A stretch of DNA of 64,000 bases from Moraxella catarrhalis (GCF_001632285.1 NZ_LWAH01000012.1:168060-232059), one strand, 5' to 3'; shown: positions 45,727-55,202, counted from the stretch's first letter. Made by a program: numbers and translations. Notes: generated by a model from the letters alone, not told the origin.

Positions 45727-46569
45727 TCATTGACGCACCTGTCTGGTTACAGCTGGCAAAGCATGGTTTAGCACACGGACAGGATTGATATCAATACCCC
45801 CACGGCGAGTGTAGTTGGCTTGCACCATCAAGGCCGATGGCTCAAAATTCACTAAAAAATCTGCAAAAATACGCTCAACGCATTGTTCATGAAAACCATT
45901 ATGCTGACGGAAGGTAAGTACATATCTTAGGATTTTTTGGTAATCTAAGGCTTTGTTGGTTGTGATTGAAACTGACAGCGTCCCCCAATCTGGCTGGCTG
46001 GTCACAGGGCAATTTGAGCGCAATAAATTGGTATGAAATTGATAAGTCATCATCTGATGCACAGGTGGCTGACTTAATATCGCTGAATTAATATCATCAC
46101 AAGCAATAACCTCACCTTCTGTATCAAGCACCTCATCAATACAGACACCCAGTGGCTCTTGTACCTCAAAGCCGCTGCCGCCAAGTGGTACAATCTCAAC
46201 ACTCACCTTGATCCCCACACAAGCCGACAAGTCTTTTTGGATGAGTGCTTGAACCTCTGCCATGTCACCAAATTTGGTAAAATTCAAGCTATTTAGATAA
46301 AGTTTTAATGATTTGGATTCCACAATATTAGGTGAGTTGGCAGGAATGCGAATGCGAGCAATCGCAACTTTACAAATACCTTGTAAGTTTAGCCATGACA
46401 ACTCAAACGCTTGCCATACATCCACGCCATCTGTCAGCTGATCAGCTTGAATGCCAGTTTGTTTTAAAACTTCATCACGACCCAAACTACGAGAAATGGC
46501 AAATAATATACTGGCATCATAATTTTTTGGATAACTTGTTGTCTCACCTAAAACACCATGAATACTCAT
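45727..46569 (-). CDS. queF: NADPH-dependent 7-cyano-7-deazaguanine reductase
   Basis: The 280-residue length is that of the long, bimodular QueF. The C-terminal half has the active Cys and Asp in SNCPVTSQPDWG, then FRQHNGFHEQCVERIF. The N-terminal half has LNLQGICKVAIARIRIP and SKSLKLYLNS. It reduces preQ0 to preQ1 for queuosine in tRNA. No other queuosine gene is nearby. The upstream region is short and the ABC permease gene lies beyond it. Confidence 0.93.
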   Translation of the reverse strand: MSIHGVLGETTSYPKNYDASILFAISRSLGRDEVLKQTGIQADQLTDGVDVWQAFELSWLNLQGICKVAIARIRIPANSPNIVESKSLKLYLNSLNFTKFGDMAEVQALIQKDLSACVGIKVSVEIVPLGGSGFEVQEPLGVCIDEVLDTEGEVIACDDINSAILSQPPVHQMMTYQFHTNLLRSNCPVTSQPDWGTLSVSITTNKALDYQKILRYVLTFRQHNGFHEQCVERIFADFLVNFEPSALMVQANYTRRGGIDINPVRVLNHALPAVTRQVRQ

Positions 46570-46655
46570 TGTTTAGCTCCTTTATCACTCAAGCTAAGTT
46601 TATACTTTAAATTGTTGATTTTATTCATTATTTTTTAATAATTTTGGTTAATAGA

Positions 46656-47429
46656 TTATAATCTTAGTCTCGACCCATTGACCAACAAGCGATACGCCCA
46701 ACCATAAAGCAGAATACAAAATACCAAAATTGCAATTAGCGACCACCAAACATTGACATCACTATGCCCCAAAATACCAAAGCGAAACGCATTCACCATA
46801 TAAACGATAGGGTTAAGTAAAGATAAATTTTGCCAAAATGATGATAAATTATCTAACGAATAAAAGACACCGCCAAGATAAGTCAATGGCGTCAGCACAA
46901 AACTTGGAATAATGGAAATATCCTCAAATGAGCGAGCAAATATCGCATTAATCAACCCACCAATTGAAAATAGTACTGAAGTACCTAAGATAGTCATCAG
47001 CATCACACCCAAATTCACCACCGTCAACTGAGTAAAAAACTGTGCAACTATCGTTACAAGCAATGCAATGACAATGCCACGAAATACACCGCCACCCACA
47101 TAGCCTAATAAAATCGTATGTTTTGAAAGTGGAGAAACCAAAAGCTCTTCAATACTACCTTGAAATTTCATACTAAAAAAACTTGATAAAACATTAGAGT
47201 AGCTATTGGTAATCACCGCCATCATAATCAAGCCTGGGACGATAAATTGCATATAAGACACGCCGCCCATCTCACCGATGCGACTACCGATCATCTGCCC
47301 AAAAACCACAAAATACAAAGTCATCGTAATGACAGGTGGCAATAAAGTTTGTAGCCAAATCCGTAATATTCTTTTAATCTCTTTTTTTAAAATGGTGAAA
47401 AATGCTACCGATTGCTTACTAAAATCCAT
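46656..47429 (-). CDS. yadH: ABC-2 type transporter permease (YadH-like)
   Basis: The 257-residue protein has six membrane segments and the ABC-2 pattern: FFTILKKEIKRILRIW, LQTLLPPVITMTLYFVVFGQMIG, FIVPGLIMMAVITNSYSNV and SFEDISIIPSFVLTPLTYLGGVFYSLDNL. It resembles E. coli YadH, whose substrate is not known. It lies 72 bases after the ATPase gene, so the two form one exporter. Confidence 0.85.
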   Translation of the reverse strand: MDFSKQSVAFFTILKKEIKRILRIWLQTLLPPVITMTLYFVVFGQMIGSRIGEMGGVSYMQFIVPGLIMMAVITNSYSNVLSSFFSMKFQGSIEELLVSPLSKHTILLGYVGGGVFRGIVIALLVTIVAQFFTQLTVVNLGVMLMTILGTSVLFSIGGLINAIFARSFEDISIIPSFVLTPLTYLGGVFYSLDNLSSFWQNLSLLNPIVYMVNAFRFGILGHSDVNVWWSLIAILVFCILLYGWAYRLLVNGSRLRL

Positions 47430-47501
47430 GGCGTACTCTTAAATTGGCTGGTTATCTGATGAGTGGTTATTAACGATTTGGTCAAAATTAAGTAGGTATG
47501 A

Positions 47502-48470
47502 TTAACCAAGCTGATTGGTGATACCTTCTTCAACCAAATTCATAAACAACTCCTCTAAACGATTTGATTTATTACGCATGCTGGCAATTTGAACGCCCTG
47601 ATTGGATAATTGTGCAAAGACATCATTTAAACTTTCACCTTTTTTGAGCGTGACCTCAAGGCTTTGTGTGTCAATTTTTTGATAATGTAAGACCTGCTCA
47701 AGCACAATGGGCGGCTCAAATGGTCTTGAAAAATCCAAAATAAAGCTTTCAACATCCAAGCTGGCAAGCAGGCTTTTCATGTCGGTATTAATACGAATTT
47801 CACCCTTATCCAAAATAGCGATATATTTACACAGCTGCTCAGCTTCCTCAAGATAATGCGTCGTTAAAATAATCGTGGTTTTTTCTTCTTGGTTAATGCA
47901 TTCTATAAATTCCCACATCGAGCGACGCAGCTCAATGTCCACGCCTGCGGTTGGCTCATCTAAAATTAATAATTTGGGGCGATGCATCAATGCACGAGCT
48001 ATCATCAAGCGGCGTTTCATGCCCCCAGAAAGCATTCTTGCGGTCGTATCTTTTTTATCCCATAAACCCAATGCTTTGAGCAACTCTTCTGCTCTTAGCT
48101 TGGCATCTTTAGCGGTAATGCCAAAATATCCTGCTTGATTGATTAAAATATCTTGTACTGTTTCAAATTGCATAAAATTAAATTCTTGGGGAACAATACC
48201 CAAAAATTGCTTCGCCTTTGCAGGGTTTTTGACCAAATCAATACCAAAAATTTCTACAGTCCCAGCAGAAGGGGGAAATAAAGAGCTGATAATACTGATG
48301 GTGGTTGATTTGCCCGCTCCATTAGGACCAAGTAACGCAAAAAAACTACCTTGTGGTACAGTCAAATCAATACCTTTTAGAGCAGTAAAACCATTATGGT
48401 AGGTTTTACTGAGTCCTTTTAGTTGCAAGGCGGGTATGTTTGGTTGGGCATAATCTGGGCTTTTTGTCAT
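47502..48470 (-). CDS. yadG: ABC transporter ATP-binding protein (YadG-like)
   Basis: The 322-residue ATPase has Walker A GPNGAGKST, the signature LSGGMKRRLMIARAL, Walker B LLILDEPTAGVDIELR and the H-loop TTHYLEEAEQL. After about residue 225 a C-terminal extension typical of ABC-2 exporters follows. It powers the adjacent permease. Related pairs export drugs, lipids or polysaccharide; nothing here decides between them. Confidence 0.88.
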   Translation of the reverse strand: MTKSPDYAQPNIPALQLKGLSKTYHNGFTALKGIDLTVPQGSFFALLGPNGAGKSTTISIISSLFPPSAGTVEIFGIDLVKNPAKAKQFLGIVPQEFNFMQFETVQDILINQAGYFGITAKDAKLRAEELLKALGLWDKKDTTARMLSGGMKRRLMIARALMHRPKLLILDEPTAGVDIELRRSMWEFIECINQEEKTTIILTTHYLEEAEQLCKYIAILDKGEIRINTDMKSLLASLDVESFILDFSRPFEPPIVLEQVLHYQKIDTQSLEVTLKKGESLNDVFAQLSNQGVQIASMRNKSNRLEELFMNLVEEGITNQLG

Positions 48471-48630
48471 AATGGCACTCTAAAGATGAATCACAAATTT
48501 TAGGCTTTGGCACATTGGTTGATGCTTTTGGATTGATCAGACAAATCATAATACCACAAAAGATAAATAAATATAGACAAATGTAAAATTTTCAAGGCTT
48601 ACCATTCAAGACTTATAATGACTGGCATAA

Positions 48631-48663
48631 AAAATCCCAAATCATCAAACAATGATTTGGGAT
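48631..48663 (-). terminator. Terminator of the cytochrome c5 gene
   Basis: On the minus strand ATCCCAAATCAT and ATGATTTGGGAT form a 12-bp stem around a 6-base loop, followed by TTTTTTATG. It lies 28 bases after the stop. Confidence 0.85.
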
Positions 48664-48691
48664 AGTTTAAATAGATAATTTATATGATGGC

Positions 48692-49237
48692 TTAGCTTGA
48701 CTGCTGGATAATATAATCAACCGCATTTTGAACCTCTTCATCAGAGATATCAGCACCGCCACGAGCAGGCATCGCATTAAAACCATTGATGGCATGATTA
48801 TATAGCGTTGCTGTACCTTTACCGATTCTTGATGCCCAATCGCTGGTACCAATTTTTGGTGCGCCAATCAAGCCTGCATCATGGCAAGTTGAGCATATGG
48901 CTTTATACAAGCTTTCGCCATCACGAGCTTGACCTTCAACGGCTGGTGCAAGTACTGTGATATTAATATCACATTCTTCTCCATCAAAACAAACTTTACC
49001 ATAAGGTGCTATACGAGCGATCAAATTGGGATACATCGCCACAAGCTTTTGAACCTGTGGACTTTCTTTTGGTGCTTCTTCTACAGGCGCTGCCGCTTGA
49101 GCAGGGGCTTCCGCTGTAGTTACTTCAGTTGCATCAGCAGTCTGAGTTTCTGCAGGTGCGACAGCTTCTTGTGCTTGGGTTGCCATTGTTGACACTGCTA
49201 ACAATGCAGCAACAGAAAACATAACAGCTTTTTTCAT
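48692..49237 (-). CDS. Cytochrome c5-type protein with Ala/Glu-rich linker
   Basis: The precursor has a signal peptide (cleavage near ATQA). An Ala/Pro/Glu-rich linker of about 45 residues follows, then a segment with a Cys pair (GKVCFDGEECDINI), and a C-terminal haem domain with CSTCHDAGLIGAPKIGTSDWASR and an axial Met in GFNAMPARGG. The haem domain fits cytochrome c5. The linker may tether the haem domain across the periplasm. The start could be 49237, 49243 or 49246, all ATG close together; 49237 gives the best spacing to GAG. Confidence 0.83.
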   Translation of the reverse strand: MKKAVMFSVAALLAVSTMATQAQEAVAPAETQTADATEVTTAEAPAQAAAPVEEAPKESPQVQKLVAMYPNLIARIAPYGKVCFDGEECDINITVLAPAVEGQARDGESLYKAICSTCHDAGLIGAPKIGTSDWASRIGKGTATLYNHAINGFNAMPARGGADISDEEVQNAVDYIIQQSS

Positions 49238-49518
49238 TGTCATCATCTCGTTTTAGCCTTGAGCAATCGCTCTGGGGGTGTCGAACAGCGGTGCAAGTCA
49301 TTGTGCAAAGCCACCATCCCTACAATATAAAATTCACCCTATTATTATAAGGGAAAAGGCAGGTAAAAAGCCATATTTTTTATAAAATCTGTTAAAATTT
49401 AGCAAGAATTGCATAAATTTGTCATTATTTTATCAGCTTAGGTGGCATTTTTCCCAAAAACTTGCTACAATTGAGCGGTTTATATTTATGCATCCAAACG
49501 CACCCAAAAAATATTTCT

Positions 49519-49595
49519 GTGCTTGTAGCTCAGTTGGATAGAGTGTCAGCCTCCGAAGCTGAAGGTCGCGGGTTCGATTCCTGCCAAGCACACCA
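49519..49595 (+). tRNA. tRNA-Arg (CCG)
   Basis: A 77-base cloverleaf with acceptor GTGCTTG/CAAGCAC, anticodon CCG in loop CTCCGAA, TTCGATT T-loop and encoded CCA. It stands alone and is followed by a strong terminator. Confidence 0.95.
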
Positions 49596-49603
49596 TCTTA
49601 TCA

Positions 49604-49631
49604 AAACGCTGGACAATGCCAGCGTTTTTTG
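49604..49631. terminator. Bidirectional terminator between tRNA-Arg and gloA
   Basis: AACGCTGG and CCAGCGTT pair around ACAATG, with a T run on the plus strand and an A/T run on the other side. It serves the tRNA and probably the convergent gloA. Confidence 0.85.
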
Positions 49632-49650
49632 TGTTAGTGTTATCATCTAT

Positions 49651-50187
49651 TTAGCGATTATTATTAATCTCAATAATTTCAATCCAATATCCATCTGGGT
49701 CTTTGATAAAGGCGATGTCTTTCATCGTACCCTCTTCAGGACGCTTTTTAAATTCTACGCCATTTTCATCAAACCAAGCGACCGCTTCTTTTAAACTTGG
49801 TACGCTAAAACAGATATGACCAAAGCCTCGTGGTTCACTATTGCCATCATGATAGCTAAAATCTGCCTGATTTTCGGTACCGTAATTATGGGTCAACTCC
49901 AAAATACTGCGTTGGCGTGATACAAAATCTTTCAGCTCATCACCAGCAGGTAGATTTGCTCGTTCATCTTCGGTTAATCGGGCCAAAAAGTACAAATCAA
50001 ACCCACTGTCAGCAAAACGACTGTGCTTTAGCAAAGTCATACCAAGTATGCCAGTATAAAATTCCAAAGATCGAACTGGGTCTTTGATTCTTAGCATGGT
50101 GTGATTAAGAATATAACCCTCTGACTGCACAGGAATGTCTTTAACACCTTCTGCAGCCAAAGCATTTTTGGGTTGTTGAATACTCAT
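49651..50187 (-). CDS. gloA: Lactoylglutathione lyase (glyoxalase I), long form
   Basis: The 178-residue protein has NHTMLRIKDPVRSLEFYTGILGMTLL, NYGTENQ, SEPRGFGHICFSVPS and FIKDPDGYWIEIIEI, giving the metal ligands His, Glu, His and Glu of glyoxalase I. It is longer than E. coli GloA (135 residues) and resembles the zinc-type long form of Pseudomonas and eukaryotes. It converts the methylglyoxal-glutathione adduct to lactoylglutathione. GGAGA precedes the ATG at 50187. Confidence 0.93.
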   Translation of the reverse strand: MSIQQPKNALAAEGVKDIPVQSEGYILNHTMLRIKDPVRSLEFYTGILGMTLLKHSRFADSGFDLYFLARLTEDERANLPAGDELKDFVSRQRSILELTHNYGTENQADFSYHDGNSEPRGFGHICFSVPSLKEAVAWFDENGVEFKKRPEEGTMKDIAFIKDPDGYWIEIIEINNNR

Positions 50188-50227
50188 CATACTCTCCTTT
50201 TGTCATTAATCATGGGTTTGTTTTTGG

Positions 50228-50854
50228 TCAGTCATCTAAAAAATGTACTTTGCCTGTGGCGACATCATATTCAGCACCAATAACCAGCAAATCCCCCTGT
50301 CTGACCATGTCTTCTAAAATACGCGATCCATACTTGATTTGACTAACTGACATACCAACATTGGCACGCACAGAGCGTTCAATCAGTTCATCCATATCCA
50401 CATCATCACCTGATGCCGTCGCAATTTCATGCAAGTTTAACACACTGGGGCGGATACGATCTACAATAGATTGTAAATTTGGTGAATAATATTGATCTGG
50501 ATTGATTAAAGCTTCAACACAAGCGGTCACAGCACCACAATGCGAATGACCAAGCACCACCACCAATCGTGTCCCAAATTTTTCAGCAGCAAACTCAATT
50601 GAACCAATTTGGCTGGGTGCAACAACATTACCAGCAACCCGAATCACAAACAAATCGCCCAAACCTTGATCAAAAATCAGCTCAACAGGTACACGCGCAT
50701 CTGAACACCCCAAAATAATGGCATTGGGTTTGTGCTCTTTAACCAAAGTTGGTGGTGATAATGGCGTTTTTTTGGTACTTGATAGATTTTCCACATATCG
50801 ATCATTGCCTGCCTTAAGTGCATTTAAAATCTGTTTTGCATATTCATTTGACAT
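50228..50854 (-). CDS. Beta-class carbonic anhydrase
   Basis: The 208-residue protein has the zinc motifs ILGCSDARVPVE (Cys, Asp, Arg) and VLGHSHCGAV (His, Cys). It interconverts carbon dioxide and bicarbonate in the cytoplasm, feeding carboxylases such as acetyl-CoA carboxylase. It follows the SPOR protein gene after 20 bases and precedes gloA by 40 bases, so it may belong to the pil-aro transcript. GGATATCCT lies just before the ATG. Confidence 0.92.
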   Translation of the reverse strand: MSNEYAKQILNALKAGNDRYVENLSSTKKTPLSPPTLVKEHKPNAIILGCSDARVPVELIFDQGLGDLFVIRVAGNVVAPSQIGSIEFAAEKFGTRLVVVLGHSHCGAVTACVEALINPDQYYSPNLQSIVDRIRPSVLNLHEIATASGDDVDMDELIERSVRANVGMSVSQIKYGSRILEDMVRQGDLLVIGAEYDVATGKVHFLDD

Positions 50855-50874
50855 AGGATATCCTTGCCCATCTT

Positions 50875-51819
50875 TTATTGCGATTCTGTCTCTGCCGAAT
50901 GGCTTTGGGTTGGTGCAGTGCCTTTAGATATTTCATTTTTGGGTACTATATCGGCTGTTTGCTGCGGTGACTGTGGGCGTGCAGTTGGTGCCATAGGCAA
51001 ATCGCTAGAGCTGACTTGAGATCTTTGATTAGACAAACGATTGATATCGTTTTGGATATCCAAATCAGTCGGCTGCCTGACCGACTCAGTTTGCTGGGAA
51101 ATTTGTGTTTGTAATGCACGCTCACGGCTTAGGCGTGCCAATTCTTCATCTGCTGGCGTGGCCGCTTTGACTGGAATTTCGGTACGCGTCGCTTGCAGGC
51201 GAACTCGGCGAGGCTGGAAGTCTGCCAAATCCACCACATCTTGACCCAATTCATAATTGTCCATTACTGCGACCAACTCAGAGATTTTGGTGGTCTTTTG
51301 TATCACTGATTTTGGCAGTCTAAAATTTACGGTTTGCAAAGCAGATTCTGCATCAGCTGGACTGGTAAATTTACCATAAGTCAGTACATATCGCTTATTA
51401 TCATTGGCATCAGTATAGCGAAAATAAGCAAAATTGTTACGATCTTCTCGGCTGTTTAGATAATCCACGATAACTTCATTTTCGGTAACATTCATCAGCT
51501 CAATGGTATAACGACCACTAATACCATTAAAATAAACTTTGTCCTTAAATTCAGGTGGATAGTTGCGTAAGTCTCGCACAAGTGCCGAATTATCCATGGG
51601 CTTAACAACATGATCAAGCTCATTTAACGCTGTGATTGTGGTCGGCAATGTCGCAACATAGGACGATGTTTGATTGGCGTTTTGTTTATTAATCATTGCT
51701 GGTACGGAGCTGGTCAACCAAACAATCAACCACAAGCCTGCCATGATAGCCGCCGCAATCAACCAATAAAGTGCCTGACGACGAAAATACTTTTCATTCA
51801 CCATGGGAATTTTTGACAT
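50875..51819 (-). CDS. SPOR-like domain protein downstream of aroB
   Basis: The 314-residue protein has one membrane segment near the N-terminus (YWLIAAAIMAGLWLIVWLTS). A periplasmic domain with SPOR-like features (NFAYFRYTDANDNKRYVLTYGKFTSPADAE) lies near residues 130-180. A Gln/Ser/Pro-rich tail follows. Position after aroKB matches DamX in E. coli and its relatives in Pseudomonas, but the SPOR domain is internal here, whereas DamX has it at the C-terminus. A role at the division septum is inferred from the domain. ATG at 51819 follows the aroB stop by 12 bases. Confidence 0.68.
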   Translation of the reverse strand: MSKIPMVNEKYFRRQALYWLIAAAIMAGLWLIVWLTSSVPAMINKQNANQTSSYVATLPTTITALNELDHVVKPMDNSALVRDLRNYPPEFKDKVYFNGISGRYTIELMNVTENEVIVDYLNSREDRNNFAYFRYTDANDNKRYVLTYGKFTSPADAESALQTVNFRLPKSVIQKTTKISELVAVMDNYELGQDVVDLADFQPRRVRLQATRTEIPVKAATPADEELARLSRERALQTQISQQTESVRQPTDLDIQNDINRLSNQRSQVSSSDLPMAPTARPQSPQQTADIVPKNEISKGTAPTQSHSAETESQ

Positions 51820-51831
51820 AATTTTACCCAC

Positions 51832-52950
51832 TCATTCATCAACTAAAAGACTTGCGGTCGTTATTTGCCCTGCCAGCACAGCTTCTAAGTCTGATAACTC
51901 AAAATCCGCTGTTACAAACGCATCACCGATACGACGCAGTAGCACCAAGCGGATTTGACCTTGTTTAACCTTTTTGTCATGCCCCATCAGATCCAGCGCT
52001 TGTGCGACATCTATCTTAGGAGGCTTGGTCGGCAGATGATATTTTTTAATGATATTTTCAATACGCTCGACATCACAAGCACGAATTAGACCCAATCTGT
52101 ACGACATTTGGGCAGCTTGCACCATGCCAGCTGCCACCGCCTCGCCATGTAACCATTTGCCATATCCTTGATGTGTCTCAATGACATGACCAAAGGTATG
52201 ACCAAAATTTAACAACGCACGCTTGCCAGATTCACGCTCATCAGCAGCGACAATTTGAGCCTTAAAATCACAGCAGCGATAAACCATCTCTGCAAGTAAA
52301 TGCCTATCTTTGGCATTGATTTGATCGGCATGTTCTTCCAGCCAAATCAAAAAATCATCATCCATAATCAGTGCATATTTGATGACCTCTGCCATGCCTG
52401 CTGCAAATTCACGCTCAGGCAGCGTTTGAAATGTCGTCATATCTGCCAAAACACAGCTGGGCTGCCAAAATGCGCCAATCATATTTTTGCCACATGGATG
52501 ATTAATGCCCGTTTTGCCACCAACACTTGAATCCACTTGGGCAAGCAGCGTGGTAGGTACTTGGATAAAATTTACCCCACGCATAAAACTTGCAGCTGCA
52601 AATCCTGTCATATCACCAATCACACCACCGCCCAGTGCAATCAATGTGCAATCTCGTGCAAAATGCACCCCAAGTAGCACATCATAGATTGCATTAATAC
52701 TGTCTTGATTTTTATAAATCTCGCCATCAGGCAGTACGCATACCTCAACATGAAATCCAGCAGATAATAGCCTTTCTTGCATTTGTGCCAAATATAAAGG
52801 CGCAACCACATCATTGGTCACAATAAGGACTTGTTTGGCGGTGATAAATGGGATAATTTGGCTAACCAAGTCAATTTGATCATCACTTGCTCGGATAAAA
52901 ATGGGATAATCATGGCGTTGGGTTTTGACAATAAGTGGTGCTTGGGTCAT
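51832..52950 (-). CDS. aroB: 3-dehydroquinate synthase
   Basis: The 372-residue enzyme shows VLPDGEIYKNQDSI, IALGGGVIGDMTGFAAASFMRGV, QVPTTLLAQVDSSVGGKTGINHP and LNFGHTFGHVIE, with Lys, His and Glu residues for zinc and NAD binding. It makes dehydroquinate in the shikimate pathway. Its ATG overlaps the aroK stop in ATGA. AGGAAAA precedes the start. Confidence 0.96.
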   Translation of the reverse strand: MTQAPLIVKTQRHDYPIFIRASDDQIDLVSQIIPFITAKQVLIVTNDVVAPLYLAQMQERLLSAGFHVEVCVLPDGEIYKNQDSINAIYDVLLGVHFARDCTLIALGGGVIGDMTGFAAASFMRGVNFIQVPTTLLAQVDSSVGGKTGINHPCGKNMIGAFWQPSCVLADMTTFQTLPEREFAAGMAEVIKYALIMDDDFLIWLEEHADQINAKDRHLLAEMVYRCCDFKAQIVAADERESGKRALLNFGHTFGHVIETHQGYGKWLHGEAVAAGMVQAAQMSYRLGLIRACDVERIENIIKKYHLPTKPPKIDVAQALDLMGHDKKVKQGQIRLVLLRRIGDAFVTADFELSDLEAVLAGQITTASLLVDE

Positions 52951-53582
52951 GAATTTTCCTTAGCGTGTTGATCGGTTTTTAATTTATTGGGTGCATGATC
53001 CAAAGCATAATTTTCAAGCACTTCTAAAATCTCTCCGATCATTTGCTTGGGATATGCTCGTCCAGTCAATATGATGATATCTGCTACTTCACGATACAGC
53101 GGATGACGCTTTTTGTACAAAGACTCAAGTACTGCTCGTGGATTTTGTGCCTGTAGCAGTGGGCGGTTTTTATCCTTTTTGGTACGAGCCAGCTGTGTAT
53201 CGACACTGGCATCTAAATAAATCACCAAGCCTTTTTTAAGCAGTTCTCGATTTTTGGTGCGTCCAACCGCCCCACCACCTGTTGCCATGATAATATTAGG
53301 CAGTGCGGTCAGCTCTTGTAGTGCGCGTGTTTCACGATCTCGAAAGCCTTCCTCACCTTCTTTTTCAAAAATCCATGGGATATCAGCACCCGTTTGATCA
53401 ACGATATACCAATCGCAATCAATGAAATTACGCCCCAAATGTTTGGCAAGCAGCTTTCCTATCGTTGTTTTGCCTGCACCCATAGGTCCCACCAAAAAAA
53501 TCGCAGGTAGTTGTTTTGATAAGGCATTACCTGCTTTTTCGACCATCACCTCTTCAATGAAAGCCGAATCGTCATCAAGCAT
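52947..53582 (-). CDS. aroK: Shikimate kinase
   Basis: With ATG at 53582 the protein has 211 residues: an N-terminal extension of about 27 residues, then the P-loop LVGPMGAGKTTIGK, DCDWYIVDQTGADIPWIFEKEGEEGFRDRE (shikimate-binding) and MATGGGAVGR. It phosphorylates shikimate with ATP. GGA lies eight bases before the ATG. The order pilQ-aroK-aroB is conserved in many gammaproteobacteria. Confidence 0.93.
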   Translation of the reverse strand: MLDDDSAFIEEVMVEKAGNALSKQLPAIFLVGPMGAGKTTIGKLLAKHLGRNFIDCDWYIVDQTGADIPWIFEKEGEEGFRDRETRALQELTALPNIIMATGGGAVGRTKNRELLKKGLVIYLDASVDTQLARTKKDKNRPLLQAQNPRAVLESLYKKRHPLYREVADIIILTGRAYPKQMIGEILEVLENYALDHAPNKLKTDQHAKENS

Positions 53583-53777
53583 TGTGATTTTCCAATTAAT
53601 ATAACATATTCGCCATGATGGGTATTTATGCGCCAACTTGACTTAATAAAATGAATGAAAATTATCTTATCATACAATGTTTGGCAATTTGTTACCAGTA
53701 TTTTTATGTATTGACCATTCAGATACCGATTACTTAGATAAAAATTTCATTTATTTTATTGACCAATATAATGCCAG

Positions 53778-55199
53778 CTATCTTACCAATTTGGGTGTAA
53801 TAAAAATCAAAAGCTCCGACTTATCATGCGCTTTGGAATCATGCCGAAACAATCGTCCAAGCACAGGCATATCACCCAATCTAGGCACTTTATTTGCACC
53901 TTCATTCTGGCTGGTGCGATAGATACCACCAAGAACGACGGTTTGTCCATCTTCGATGATGACATTCGTTTCGATGGCATCTTCTTGGATGGCGATATGA
54001 CCAAGTGTTGGTACTGGATTGCCATTTTTGATATTTAGCTTAAGACCAATTTTACCATCAGGTGTGATATTTGGTGTCGCCTCCAAAATTAAAGACGCTT
54101 CTTTAAATTTTGTTGTGCTGGCACCTGAATGCGTGGTTTCTTGATAAGGAATTTGTAGCCCTGATGAAATACGCGCGGTTTGTTTATCAGCCGTCAAGAC
54201 TTTTGGTGTTGAGATAACCTCACCTTGATTTTCTGCCTGCATGGCGGAGAGTTCTAAATCTAAAATGATATCAGGTAAATTTAACAGCCCAAAAGCAATG
54301 CGTCCCATGGCATTATCTACGCCCAAATCAACATTCAGATGACTGTTTTGATGACCACCTGCCGCCACACCCTCTTGCCGCATTGTCCACAAACTTCCCT
54401 GAGAGCCGCCATAATGCACTTTACCATTTTGACCATGCGCCCCAAAACTTACGCCAAGCTTTCGCCCAAAATTTTCATTAGCAGAAACAATTCTAGCTTC
54501 AATCATCACTTGTTCAACAGGGATATCAATACGCTCAATCAGTGCCTTGATATTGGCAACGCTTGCAGGCACATCTTGGATAATTAAAGTATTGGTACGC
54601 TTATCCACCGTCACTGTGCCACGCTCAGACAGTAATGTCCCACGCACAGCGGTGGTAATAAGTTCATCAGTCTGGGTATTATAGGCCCGTGATAATGGTG
54701 CTTCAGGATAAATAACATCACGGTGATTGGTTCGATTGACATTACCACGCTGGGTTTTTTCGCCCATGATGAGTGTTGCCACATCATCGGCAAGTGCATA
54801 GTTTAGACGAATGTATTCGGTTATTGTCGGCTGATTGGATTGGATAGATTTTGAGCTGATCAGCCATACATTACCATGCTTTAATACTGATAAATTTTGT
54901 GTTTGCAAAATCACATCAAATGCTTGATCCCAAGGGATATTCATCAAGCGAATGGTCATACTGCCTGTCACACTATCATCGGTGATGATATTAATACCTG
55001 TAAAACCTGCTAAAATATCAAAAACCGCTCGTACAGGAATATCGGCAAACTCAAGGCTAATGGGCTTACCTGTATAAGCTTGCTCTGCTGTTTGAGTGAC
55101 AGGCACATGATCAATATGAGTATCCGCACGTACCTCCATATGAACCACACCGAGCATCACGGCGATTACCAAGCTATTTTTTAAAAATTTTTTGTCCAT
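53778..55199 (-). CDS. pilQ: Type IV pilus secretin PilQ, short form
   Basis: The 473-residue precursor has a signal peptide (cleavage near VRA) and an STN/N0 domain (ISLEFADIPVRAVFDILAGFTGINI). An N1 domain follows (TDELITTAVRGTLLSERGTVTV, NTLIIQDVPASVANIKALIERIDIPVEQVMIEARIV), then the secretin core ending TELGGIYRTSQ-like VVLGGIYRTSQNEG and LLIFITPKLV. It forms the outer-membrane pore for pili. It is about 250 residues shorter than Pseudomonas PilQ and lacks the N-terminal AMIN domains that bind peptidoglycan. It starts three bases after pilP. Confidence 0.9.
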   Translation of the reverse strand: MDKKFLKNSLVIAVMLGVVHMEVRADTHIDHVPVTQTAEQAYTGKPISLEFADIPVRAVFDILAGFTGINIITDDSVTGSMTIRLMNIPWDQAFDVILQTQNLSVLKHGNVWLISSKSIQSNQPTITEYIRLNYALADDVATLIMGEKTQRGNVNRTNHRDVIYPEAPLSRAYNTQTDELITTAVRGTLLSERGTVTVDKRTNTLIIQDVPASVANIKALIERIDIPVEQVMIEARIVSANENFGRKLGVSFGAHGQNGKVHYGGSQGSLWTMRQEGVAAGGHQNSHLNVDLGVDNAMGRIAFGLLNLPDIILDLELSAMQAENQGEVISTPKVLTADKQTARISSGLQIPYQETTHSGASTTKFKEASLILEATPNITPDGKIGLKLNIKNGNPVPTLGHIAIQEDAIETNVIIEDGQTVVLGGIYRTSQNEGANKVPRLGDMPVLGRLFRHDSKAHDKSELLIFITPKLVR

Positions 55200-55202
55200 G
55201 TG

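Noticed and set aside
49462..49794. Open frame with VAQLDRVSASEAEGRGFDS
   Set aside because: It reads through tRNA-Arg and the terminator after it, then antisense to gloA; a classic false tRNA translation.
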